From the NCBI GenBank assembly GCA_034770075.1, contig CM068384.1, positions 35,213,365-35,277,364 on the forward strand: a DNA stretch of 64,000 nt. The letters are read 5' to 3'. Position numbers and translations under genes: made by a program. Below are positions 49,070 through 59,572 of the stretch, in pieces. Numbering within the stretch: the first letter of the stretch is position 1; every line of letters begins with the position of its first letter. This DNA is from Aralia elata. Taxonomy: Eukaryota > Streptophyta > Magnoliopsida > Apiales > Araliaceae. Under the pieces are notes generated by a model that was given only the letters and a program-made list of their open reading frames with translations, searched no databases and was not told where the DNA came from.

Positions 49070-49588
49070 TATCTGTTTAAGCAAACCCTAACACGTTACT
49101 CGGGCTTCCTTAAAACATAAGTATTCAGTATGTAATACAATAATCATATGACTCTTGTGTGGGAGTTTTAGATTACCCAACCTCGGAAATTCTACTTTTA
49201 CCCGATTAGTGATTTAAGTTGCTAAAATACCGATTCAGTTTTACTGAATTAACCTAATCATTGCATCAATGGTATATCAAGTAAAATTCTCAAACACATA
49301 CCATAATAATGCATCTATATTCATATACCGACTTAAGCGTCTTACACGCTCATCATAGGCATATTGCCATAATTGCTCCCATCCCATTTAATATAACAAA
49401 AGGTGAGATTCACTTAAACCATTCTTTCCTACCTACATAATTGGGAGGTACATCCTACATACGAACTACCTCGCACCTGCTGAGGTTAATACAAACTCTA
49501 GTAATTCAAATGGTAGTACCAATAACACTGCTCAAGGCATAACTGCCCACCTCCAACTATCCTCTAAGGGACACAAGGTGAATACAAT

Positions 49589-49951
49589 TTAACGCTTGCT
49601 CCCGCTACTGGAGGGCAGATCCATCCATCTGGCGTCGAACTGCATCCAAACAATGTCTAAGGCTCGCTCCAAATCAACTATCTTCGCATCCTTAGCCTTT
49701 ACCTCATCCTTCAATTGTCCTAACTGCAGCTCCCTTAGCAGCAGCCTCCCTCGCAACTCGGCTAACTCAGCCTGGGCCTGGTAAGCAGCGTCCTTGTACT
49801 GCTGTTCAGAAATCTGGTGGATGTGGTTCTGCGCCTCTAATTGTTTAGCCCTAACCTCTAGCTCGGCGTTCCTTGCCAGCAAATCTCCTATCACATTAGG
49901 CTCTATGGGCTCCTGGTTCACTGGACAGCTATCCTGACTCTCGTCCGACAT
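49589..49951 (-). CDS. Unit 3 small upstream ORF, coiled-coil protein
   Basis: 120 codons starting MSDESQDSC and uninterrupted. Relative to unit 2 it has Asn for Asp before VIGDLL, and a synonymous change near 49649. Same coiled-coil composition and position. Function unknown; see unit 1. Confidence 0.6.
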   Translation of the reverse strand: MSDESQDSCPVNQEPIEPNVIGDLLARNAELEVRAKQLEAQNHIHQISEQQYKDAAYQAQAELAELRGRLLLRELQLGQLKDEVKAKDAKIVDLERALDIVWMQFDARWMDLPSSSGSKR

Positions 49952-50142
49952 CCTACAATACGCCACACCATAAACAACATCAGTACCACAATAAAATATA
50001 TTCATTGATAAAATGAAATGATATTTTATTCGGTACAACTAGAACTCGATGAATCTCCCCGACCCATCACCTACATACTCTATGTGAGTTTTCTACTAAG
50101 GTCATATCCTAGGTTTCTTGTTCCTAACGTTTATAACCTACA

Positions 50143-50154
50143 GCTTTGATACCA
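50143..50154 (-). other. Primer-binding site, unit 3 (iMet type)
   Basis: TGGTATCAAAGC on the minus strand, three bases from LTR D. Confidence 0.8.
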
Positions 50155-50157
50155 ACC

Positions 50158-53100
50158 TGTGACGCCCCCAAATCCGGGTTTCCAAACCTCGAATTCGGTG
50201 CTCACGATACTCAACGACAAACATACTTTTTAACTAAAAGCGGAATAATAAACATACATTGTTTATTGAAATAATAATAAAGTCTTACAATCTTGGTCCC
50301 AAGTTTCTTTAACCTTAACATAAAACGTACCCTTAATACAAATAAAGGTTCACTTAATCAAACAACATTCAAAAATAACTAGTACATAGGCACTATCGGG
50401 CATCTATTCTTGCACCTTCCCTTTTCCTTTGTCTCCTCTAGAAGTTTCTGCCTTAGCTGAAATGAAGATCATGATATAGCAAGGGTAAGCAACTAATTTG
50501 CTTAGCAAGTATATACACAAAGGAGATATATCATGATAGAAGGAAGTTTCGCTTTCAATGTTCAACAACAGTATAAGAGTGTGAAAGAACATGAATTAGT
50601 AAACAACAGTTGAATATCCGAATAATTGAATGACAATTACTGAGTGGTTTGAAATAACCAAGGACGTTTTCCAAGGTTCTCAGCATGTAAGTTGGACCTC
50701 TTAAAAGTTTTGGTAATCGAGGGGATCAGCCTCTCATACCCCGTGATTTATGCATAAACACTTAATAACCAGCATTGATATCATGCCTTAAACAAGTTTA
50801 TCCTTTTCTCAGCCAAGAGTTCTTACCATAGCAATTTAATAAGAACAGCTTTTAAAATACCATTGTCTTAACCAATTTAGACATGCTGGATCTAGCTGAT
50901 ACAAATAGCATAGATCTATCTCATAAACAATTCATGCTTGAAAGAACTTTAATTAAATTTACAGTTCAATCATAATAGGATAGGAATTCAATTGCACAAT
51001 GTGCGAATCTCAATAATCAGTATAGATGTGAATAATTGACAATAATTATTCACTAACATGCTTCGAAAATAATAACTCGAGTTTGAGTTAGGGAACTTGC
51101 AATAATGTAAGAAGTTTAGGGTTAGGAACTTGCCTGTATGCTCAGCTACAAATAATTTCAGCTTTAACTATTTGGCCTTGAAGAACCTAACATAGATAAT
51201 GTCGGTCTATCAATTAGTACTACTGCGTAGTTGTACGCCGATACGCTTACTTATGCTATTTATTTAACCATTAAACAATTCACATAGCACACAGTAAGTA
51301 ACTATAGTAAATTTTATAAGGCACCTAATTGATTTTTAGGTTGATGGTCTAATTAATTAGCCATGTATCCCTTAAGTAATAAACACTTATTAATCCCTTA
51401 AACAATTAATTATAATGGTTTAATTAATTAACATTACTTTTTCTTAATTAATATTCATTTATTAAACCCTTAAACAATTAATTATAATTGTTTAATTAAT
51501 GAGTTATTTAAACTCTCTCTCTCTATTTTATTAACTCTATCTTCATTTAATAGTAATTAATTAATTATCTTCAGTTATTAATAATAGTAATTAATAACTA
51601 ATTATATTCACTTATTATTCAAATATTAATTAAATAATAATCGAATTATAAATTTTAATTGTCTTTAATTATTATTTAAGATTAAATAATAATTAATTAG
51701 GTTTGTTTATTATTTAAAATAAATAATTAATTAGTAAATATGAATTATCTTTAGTTATTATTTAATAATAAATAATAACTAATTAGATTTATTTATTATT
51801 AAAGGTTATTCAAATAATAATTAATTAACAAGTATGAACTATCTTTAGCTATTATTTAATAATAACTAACTAGGTTTATTCATTACTCAATAATAAACAA
51901 TTATTTTATTAACTTATTCATATTTAATTATTATTTAATATTAATAATAATTAAATATTTGTTGTCTTTATTTATCACTTACTGACAAATAATTAAATTA
52001 TTAACTTAATTCCTACTTGATTATTATTTAATAGTAATTAAGCAATAATCAACTTTATTTATTATCTAAGGATAAATAATAAAATAATTAATCTATTAAT
52101 TTTATCCATACTTGGTTATTATTTAATAGTAGTTGATCAATAATCAAATATTTATTAGCTTCATTTATTATTTAAGGATAATAAATAATTAAATTATTAA
52201 CTTTATTTATATTTAAATATTAAATATTTACTGACTTTATTTATTATCTATTGAAAAATAATAAATAATTAATTTATTAATTTTTATTTTGTTAGTTATC
52301 ATAACCAGTTAACAAGAGCATTATTATCTTAATCTAGTTACCCATTAAGCAAGCTAATACTAGCATAGTTGGTTAACAATTTGACAACAATTAGGCTCCA
52401 TTCGCTAATTATTTTTGTTTAAATAACCCGATGGATTACAAACCCATTTGAAAAACAACTACATTATTGCCTAATACCACTTATGATCATAATCATCCAT
52501 AGCATCACAGTCCCTGCAATTTTCATATTCAAGCCAACTGACAGTTGTTCATCATCCAGTAATTCCATTTCCCAATCAACAACCACAGATTTTAACATAA
52601 ATTCAACACCAAACGTTTAAATCCAAACAATGTAATACAATACATTAATACAGTGTACAATACAGTCTTGTAAACCCAGCAGGAACAACCTAACACAGTA
52701 ATCACACTAATATCCAGATTTTCTTAATCATAATGAACCAACACGTTGATATCACCATACTAGATTTCTAAACCAAACAAAATTATCACAATCCAATACC
52801 AACACAATCGGCAATATCAATCAATTTACAGAAAAAGAATCTACATAAAACCTAACACCAAACTATCACAGTGGTTAATTAAACCCATTGTTATACCTTT
52901 AGTCCGATCGAACCTCTATTCTTCTTCTCCTAATTCACCGCCGGCGACTGACTCCCCTCGCTCTCTCTCTCTCTGTGACGATTTCTTTTCTAATTTGAAA
53001 TAAAATTCTAGCAGCTTTCCATTAGGGTTTGTGAATATATCAATTTATAGTAGCAATTTTACCCAAATTGGTTTGGGTATTACCTAACTTGGCCGGTTAG

Positions 53101-54012
53101 GGACCGACGGTAGGAGAGAGTAGGCGCCCGACCGATCCCATCAAGCCCACTGAAACCGCCGGTCGGCCCTTGAGCTGTGTGTACCCTCCTGTCACGTCGC
53201 CGCGCGCTTGAACCCTTTGGTCCGTTGATGGCCGCTCGGTTGCTCACGCCGGTTCCCCGCTTAGCCCGCTGGTCTCCCTTCACGCCGTCGGTCGACTCGC
53301 TGCCGTCGCCGGCGCCTTTCTCTCTCTCCCGTCTCCCATCTTTGACTGATGGATTGATTTGGGTTGTGGGTTTTCCCCTTTTTCTCTGGCTCGGTTAATT
53401 GAGATTGTGAACTCGTTGCTCGACTGAACTTCCCAAATTGGTATGTCAGTTGGGTTTTTTCCCCAAATTGATATGCCAATTGGGCCCCAAATTTCCTAGC
53501 AACCGACCCAACGTCTATAGTCCAACCCGGCCGGTAAAAAGGAATGGGCTCATCCTATTTAATTTAATTCTTAAGGACTTGCAAGCCCATTTGGTTCGGC
53601 CCATAGGAAAATAAAAGGGAAATTGGGCTCCAATAAAATTTGGGTCCAATAAAAGAAATGACCCAATTAATTTAGCCACCTTGTATTTCTATTAATTTAA
53701 ATTAAATACTTAACCAATTAACTATATATAAAAAAAATATTTATTTTAACCATAATTCTTTATTCGAATTTTAATCCGATAATGATAAAGTTATTTATTT
53801 ATTAATTTCTTCCCAATTCTCTTGCAATTAAATTCTTAGGGTTAACCCATTAATTTATTAAAACTCTCAGTGAGTCCCTTTAATGCACAGAAATTTATTG
53901 GACCACGTATTTATATAATTAGATAATAATACTCACATGGATCCAATTAAATTCGTAAAGTTAAATAAAACGAATTTCATATATTAAAATAATTCAATAC
54001 AATGTTTAAAAA
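50158..54012 (-). repeat. LTR D (outer, 5' end of the array; terminus lost)
   Basis: Starts TGTGACGCCCCC and carries the outer haplotype shared with LTR A. The outer end stops at AATGTTTAAAAA (54001-54012), where the others continue TTCCTGGACATTACA. The next bases are GAGACGTG. If the insertion duplicated TGAGA (seen before LTR A), a 16-bp deletion taking the LTR end and the T of TGAGA would leave exactly this junction. That reading is tentative. Confidence 0.85.
53043..53049 (-). promoter_or_regulatory. Putative LTR D TATA box
   Basis: TATAAAT, equivalent position, reading towards unit 3. Confidence 0.45.
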
Positions 54013-54080
54013 GAGACGTGTCCTGGAACAGTGGAGTCGGGTGGTCAGTCATAAAGAGAAGGGACCCAGAGAAGACTTTA

Positions 54081-54164
54081 AGCTTAGGATTCCTTGCAAA
54101 AGAAAGCACGCCTGAATTATTGAGGCAAATGGCAGACAAGGGACCCAGGAAAGAAAATTATTGA
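54081..54164 (+). pseudogene. Short polyprotein fragment downstream of the array
   Basis: 27 codons (LGFLAKESTPELLRQMADKG, then further residues to TGA 54162-54164), followed by other frames with scattered similarity in style. It lies between the array and the protease fragment and is probably part of the same decayed plus-strand element. From memory, an LLxQMADK-like motif occurs in plant caulimovirid-like polyproteins; this was not checked. Confidence 0.4.
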
Positions 54165-54483
54165 GTCTGTGAATAATTTCCACCGAAAGGGTCACTGGCT
54201 GATGCATCATCATCGCTGTCTGACATAAATGCGGTTTCGCCATGTGTCTTTAGAAATTCTAGAATATCACTTCTAGCAATTCCTTTGAGGGCATACTTAA
54301 TCTTCCTCTGATGATCCAATCATCGATGAAGTCATTTATACTGATTCTGAAGTTGAACAAGTGCATGACTTTGCGCTCCAAGATTGAAGGACTTTCCTTG
54401 AGGTTGCTAGCAGCTCTAATAGCTTAAAGGCCAGTACCAGTGGTATTCATATCAATCTAATTGATAGAATAATCACTCAAAAA

Positions 54484-54957
54484 TGGTACGTTCTTATCAC
54501 CATACTCATTGAAAATGAGTTCTCTGTAACAACAGAAGCCTTAATCGATTCAGGCGCAGACTTGAATTGCCTCGCCGAAGGATTAGTTCCTTCACGCTAT
54601 TTTTCCAAAACAACTCAAATGTTGAATGCTGCTGATGGAGGAAAGCTACAGGTGGATTACAAATTATCCGACGCTGTAGTGTGCAACAATGGCGTATGTT
54701 TTGAAACACCATTTATGTTGGTTAAAAACATGACACAAGCAGCCATTCTGGGAACTCCGTTTATTAGTCTACTTTTCCCCTTTCTGTTGACACAAGGGGA
54801 ATTAGCACTACGAAGGCAGGAATCGAAATTCGTTTTGATTTCATCTCTGAACCTCGGTTTCAAGGAATAAATCACCTCCTAAAACAAAAGGAAAAGCTTA
54901 TTCCGTATTTTCAAGGCGTATTTTCTTTCTCAAAGAAGAAATTGAAGATAAGCGTTT
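54484..54957 (+). pseudogene. Retropepsin-like protease fragment, frameshifted
   Basis: Frame 1 (54484 to the TAA before 54871) contains the aspartic protease active site DSGAD (54547-54561), and later a VKNM...ILGTPFISLL segment typical of the C-terminal half of such proteases. Near 54780 the homologous reading continues in another frame (RGISTTKAG, RFDFISEPRF) to TGA at about 54955, so a frameshift separates the two parts. No RT follows, because the sequence changes at 54981 to a different element. Best guess is a caulimovirid-like or Ty3-like polyprotein whose basic gag-like part is at 21112-21384. It is an old copy, inactive, and cannot encode a complete polyprotein. Confidence 0.55.
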
Positions 54958-54980
54958 GAAAGAACATCTTAAAGATGACA

Positions 54981-55563
54981 AATGACCATGAATGCTTGAA
55001 GGTGTTCTTACGATTTCATAACTCGTTAAATAGAAAATCATCAACTCACGAGGGATTGAAAATGACTTCCAATCTAGTACATTCACGGTTCACAACTCGC
55101 TAGATTGTGCGATCAACAGATATTCAATTTCATGTGCTTTAACTGCATTTACCCTTTTGTCGAGATTATAATATTTTTGTGTTAACACCAACGGCCCAAG
55201 CCTTCAAGTTTTGGCATTTGTTAGTCGTCTGATATGCAGGATCTTGCAGAGCTGTGGATAACTCAGCACGGTCAACATCGCGAGTTTTCGATAGAAATTC
55301 TTGGTAACAACACGCGCCAAGGCAGGGGCAGTTAAGAATCGTGAAATGGAAGGAAGCTGAGGCTGCACAGAACTTCTCGACATTGGGCCTCTCCCCAATC
55401 CTGACTATCACTGCCTCGACATCCAAATGATCCACGTGCATGAGCATATATAAGGATGATATGATGCGGGACAACGGCATATCGGCCAGCAGAAATGATC
55501 GAAAGGCCAAGGGCCCAACATAGCTGTCGATCATCACAGAGAGCGAAACAGACTGCCTCAACT
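54981..55563 (+). repeat. 583-bp direct repeat, copy 1
   Basis: Begins AATGACCATGAATGCTTG and matches 63418-64000 with about six differences by eye (five substitutions and one 1-bp indel). Both copies carry an open minus-strand frame of 131 codons (55166-55561; second copy 63604-63999). That frame has no recognised motif, and whether it is translated is unknown. Copy 2 is cut by the window end, so the repeat may be longer. Confidence 0.9.
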
Positions 55564-55970
55564 CGATGAAATGAAGACGACCAAGAAGAGGCAGAGTACC
55601 AAACCAGTGTTGAAGTCTAGAAACTACACTTCACGACGAGGCGTGATCCAATCAAACGTTGGCAAACAATGATGACGGTCGAATCGTATCATTTGACTGA
55701 ACTGGGGTCATTTCTATCTAAACATATGTTATGCACATGCATCTGTCCATAACATATCTGCCAGATCATGCATAACATCTTTTGCATGCATACATGTACG
55801 ATCAAAATGAAAATCTTCAAGGGAAAGTTCAAGCACGTCGCTTTCAACCTCACAAATGATCAGACTGTGATGGCTTTTGCGGCATGATACGTGGACGATG
55901 TTGGTGGGAGATCCAGGACAAAAGCCGATCACACATCCCATTTCAAGAAAATCACTCAAATCAAATCAAA
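55564..55970. other. Tat-like 3' internal spacer, no gene recognised
   Basis: Only a 76-codon minus frame (55729-55959) with no motif. It is assigned to T1 by position between the direct repeat and the minisatellite. Confidence 0.4.
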
Positions 55971-56530
55971 CGACCCCTGGGAAGGGCTGAGATCCAAACA
56001 ATCAACGACCCCTGGGAAGGGCTGAGATCCAAACAATCAACGAACCCTGGGAAGGGCTGAGGTCCAAACAATCAACGACCCCTGGGAAGGGCTGAGATCC
56101 AAACAACCAACGACCCCTGGGAAGCGTTGAGATCCAAACAATCAACGAACCTTGGGAAGGGCTGAGATCCAAACAATCAATGACCCTGGGATGGGCTGAG
56201 ATCCAAACAATCAACGAACCCTGGGAAGGTCTGATATCCAAACAATCAATGACCCTGGGAAGGGCTGGTATCCAAGCAAGAAGTGACCCCTGGGAAGGGC
56301 TGGTATCCAAACAATCAATCACCCTGGGAAGGCATCCAAGCAAATCACAACAAGGTGGTGAGTGAACCTGGGAAGACATCCAAGCAAATCACAATAAGGT
56401 GGTGTGAGAACCTGGGAAGATATCCAAACGAACCACAACAAGGTGGTGAACAACCCCTGGGAAGAGCCGATATCCAAAAAAAAAAAAAAAAAAGCGGTCC
56501 CAGGGAAGGGCTGAGATCCAAGCAAACCCC
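55971..56530 (+). repeat. 35-bp minisatellite (CGACCCCTGGGAAGGGCTGA type)
   Basis: Units start at 55971, 56006, 56041, 56076, 56111, 56146 and 56181, an exact 35-bp period. The common core is CCCTGGGAAGGGCTGAGATCCAAACAATC in form. Later units (56215-56530) vary in length and carry insertions such as AAATCACAACAAGGTGGTGA. A poly(A) run of about 18 bp sits at 56478-56495. There are no unique spacers, so this is a true tandem repeat. Such arrays are common in the 3' untranslated part of Tat/Ogre elements. Confidence 0.9.
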
Positions 56531-56795
56531 GACAAATGATGACATCTGTAGAACAGTATCAAAAGACTGTACAGGGGTCATTTTTCATCAAATTTATATT
56601 TTAAATGTTGTGTCACATGTATTGAATAGATGATAATTCTGTGCGTGATCCATGCAGGTTAGGTGTCAAAGGTCCTAGCCAATCTGAGTCAAAAGCGATG
56701 GCTGCCAAGAACGATGTACGAGGACAAACTCCAGGGATGCCTTTCAAGCTAGTCAGGAGAATAACTTCATTTGATGACAATGCGATGGAATAACG

Positions 56796-57317
56796 GGACG
56801 AGCGACCGGAGACGAGACCCGGCACTCACAGGACAATCGACCGGAGACGAGACCCGGCGGTTATGAGACGAGCGACCGGAGACGAGACCCGGCACTCACA
56901 CGACAATCGTCTGGAGACGAGACCCGGCGATTACGAGACGAGCGACCGGAGACGAGACCCGGCACTCACAGGACAATCCCGGCACTCACAGGACAATCGA
57001 CCGGAGACGAGACCCGGCGATTACGAGACGAGCGACCGGAGACGAGACCCGACACTCACAGGATAATCCCGGCACTCACAGGACAATCGACCGGAGACGA
57101 GACCCGGCGATTACGAGACGAGCGACCGGATACCAGACCCGGCACTCACAGGACAATCGACCGTAGACGAGACCCGGTGATTACGAGACGAGCAACCGGA
57201 TAGGAGACCCGACACTCACAAGACGATCAACCGGATACGAGACCCGGTGATCACGAGACGAGCGACCGGATACGAGACCCGGCGCAAACGAGACGATCGA
57301 TTGGAAGACGAAACCCG
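56796..57317 (+). repeat. Second minisatellite (CGACCGGAGACGAGACCCGG type)
   Basis: Subunits of about 34-35 bp alternate between a CACTCACAGGACAAT form and a GATTACGAGACGAG form, giving a higher-order unit of about 69 bp. Substitutions (GGATACGAG, GGAGACGAG) increase towards the right end. The GC-rich composition contrasts with the surroundings. Confidence 0.9.
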
Positions 57318-57511
57318 ACGACTAGCAATGCGGTCAAGGATTGATGCATTAACACCTTTATGAATGTTTTGCATGCCTTACATCTTGTGTTGCATCATAA
57401 GTTGCATATGTTGCATCATGTATGTATTGTCATTCTTGTGAACTGTCATTCATACATCGGGTGTCTATTTCTTTATCATGTTCATTTCATTTAACATTTC
57501 ATAAACATGAT

Positions 57512-57524
57512 AAAGAGGGGCAGC
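57512..57524 (+). other. Polypurine tract of Tat/Ogre-like element
   Basis: AAAGAGGGGCAGC immediately precedes the LTR start TGTAGACACCC. This is the expected position and composition. Confidence 0.75.
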
Positions 57525-59552
57525 TGTAGACACCCAAATTTTGCACTTCGTATACTAACCCTGACAGGAGGGCAAATTCGTCCATTGAGCCGGCCTACGA
57601 GAGCGAAGGATGGGCGTAAGTACGAACACTCGACGCCACCACGACGATTTGCAAATCAAAACCAACATGACAACAAGGCCGTCCGAAATGGGCATTCCCG
57701 AATGATGTGGCACGTCTCCCAGTAATTCCCGGACTGCAAAATACAAGCCTGTCGGCGAAAACTGACGTCACGACACAAGAATCGAGTCATGACACGAAAA
57801 TCGAGAAAGTCAAGCCAGCCAGCCGCGGATTGATCTGCGGCCAATAAGTGCGCCTTTTGAAAACACGGAACTCGAAATACGGAAACCGAAAATCAGCTGA
57901 GTGGAGGGGTGGCGGCTGGATCTGGCCAGCCTATTTCAGCTCATTCCTTCATTCAGCATCTAGGAGGTGAGCAGGCGGAGAGAGAGGAAGAAAACAGCAG
58001 CAGCAGCTCGGGAAGAGAGGAAGAAATTGCAAGAAAATAGAGAGAAAAGAGAGGGAAAAAGTGAGGAATTATATATTTTGTGCAAGATTATATATCCTAT
58101 ACCTTCTACTCTATTCAATATACAAATTCATACACATTGTGAGGATTATTTGCAAGGTGAAAAGACCATTTTTATAGTAATTTTGATATATCATTTTGTT
58201 AATCTTTTTGTCAATTGGGTTATGTGAAATGTAATTTTTCTTGTATATTGTTGTGGATACATGGATTAGGGACCATTAGTGAAGGTTTCCACGGAAAAAA
58301 ATACTTTCTAATGACCCGAGGATGTCCATGTAGTGAATTAATTTAGCTTGTTATGATGATGTATTGTGCTTAGTTTGTTTAGATTACCATTTTGGGATAT
58401 TGTGTTTGTTTGGCCATTTTGGATGTGAGCCTAGGAACGTTACCCCGTGGTCCAAATCCGATGATGGACATCTTTTGATGTGGGTAGTAGGAACGATGTA
58501 GTCTTCATTGTAAATATGTAATCGTCGGGCCTTAAAACGACGCCAAGGCGAGAATCGTGTTTAAGGCCCCGTCATAGTGAAAATATGTGATTGTGGGCGT
58601 TCGGGGTTATTTTGATGACTTACATGCCCGTGAATAACCTCCTACGCGTTATAATGTTTTATTTGAATTGCAACACCAAAAAATTGATTTCAAAGCTAAA
58701 CGATGAAGATTTTCATAACATCAATCAAATTAGGTTATTAGCATCACGAGGATAAGAAATTGGAAGTGCTAATGAATGTCGATTCATCTTTAACGAGAAG
58801 ATTAAAGAATATCGTTTTCAAACATCACAAGAAATGGTTTTATAAATTAAAGGATGTTTTATTAAACCGTTGTGCATAGGGTTAAAGAGATCCTAGAAAT
58901 TGCCCGTCATTCTGTGAAAGCAACGTATAGATCTCGATTCCTATTTTGACGAAGGTTTAAAAAACTCTTGTTTTGCCAAAACGACACCTAATGAAAACCT
59001 TGCAGTTTTGACAATTAAAATCAAACCTTTCTAATAAAGAATAAAGCTTTCTCGTAGAAGCCGAAGGATATTCTAAAGCACTCTCAAAGCACGACTTTAC
59101 ATCAAAATCCAAATGACTCTTTCATACAAACTCACCACAATATTCACATAGACACACACACACACTCACGCACACATACACATTTCATGAATTAAAGGAT
59201 AGGAAAAGCATCAAAATTGCGGTAACCGTGTTTCACGGAAGTCGGGGGGTGCCTAACACCTTCCCCTCGCTTAAGCAAGCCCCCGAACTCTATGAATCTC
59301 GGTTCGCAGACCAATTAATTCGGAGTCACATATAAGCCAGCGATTTACAAAAAACGAAATTCGGATGAGTTGGTACATCCATTTCAAATATACCAACTGG
59401 CGACTCTGGTCAAATTGGCTCATCATACAACGATCTTTCAAAACCCCGTCGACACTAATGCCGACCTTTTCCAAAAGAATCATTTAAACTAAAAGGCTAA
59501 AAATTGGAAAGGGTAATAATCACCATAGGAGCGACATTTCCCGACGTCGATA
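57525..59552 (+). repeat. Tat/Ogre-like LTR shared by T1 and T2
   Basis: This 2.03-kb LTR starts TGTAGACACCCAAATTTTGC, as Tat/Ogre LTRs do, and ends CCGACGTCGATA. The final CA appears mutated to TA: the related fragment at 18379 ends GTCGACA. On its left is a polypurine tract, so it acts as a 3' LTR for T1. On its right is a primer site, so it acts as a 5' LTR for T2. It contains conserved blocks GTTTAAGGCCCCGTCATAGT and CACGGAAGTCGGGGGGTGCC. A (CA)n run is near 59150-59170. Confidence 0.8.
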
Positions 59553-59554
59553 GC

Positions 59555-59572
59555 TGGCGACTCCGCTGGGGA
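59555..59572 (+). other. Primer-binding site, tRNA-Arg type
   Basis: TGGCGACTCCGCTGGGGA two bases after the LTR. This form is established for Tat/Ogre elements, which prime from tRNA-Arg. Confidence 0.75.

Larger units (their letters stand above)
21564..54012 (-). mobile_element. Tandem array of three Tekay/Del-type chromovirus units sharing four LTRs
   Basis: Four LTRs (21564-25436, 31096-34958, 40614-44501, 50158-54012) alternate with three internal domains (25437-31095, 34959-40613, 44502-50157), all in the same orientation. The unit periods are 9532, 9518 and 9544 bp. Neighbouring units share one LTR, with no genomic DNA or target duplication between them. A chromodomain-like C-terminus, an iMet primer site and LTRs near 3.9 kb fit the Tekay/Del branch of plant chromoviruses. 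The right terminus lacks its last 15 bp. Ordinary retrotransposition yields single units, so this arrangement indicates recombination between LTRs. Confidence 0.9.
54981..57524 (+). mobile_element. 3' internal part of a Tat/Ogre-like element (copy T1)
   Basis: Starts abruptly after the protease remnant and runs through two minisatellites to a polypurine tract and LTR at 57525. Its first 583 bp recur at 63418-64000. No pol domain is present. It lacks the 5' part of its own unit, so T1 is truncated on the left or was joined there by recombination. Confidence 0.65.

Noticed and set aside
56002..56379. 125-codon minus-strand repetitive frame
   Set aside because: Open only because the 35-bp minisatellite lacks stops in that frame; the peptide is a simple repeat.
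55971..56530. CRISPR-like array
   Set aside because: Repeats are head-to-tail with no unique spacers, in a plant retrotransposon 3' region.
57967..58227. 86-codon frame at the Tat/Ogre-like LTR (Arg/Glu/Lys-rich start)
   Set aside because: Start produced by a GA-rich LTR leader; no homologous frame in the related LTR at 17390-18379.
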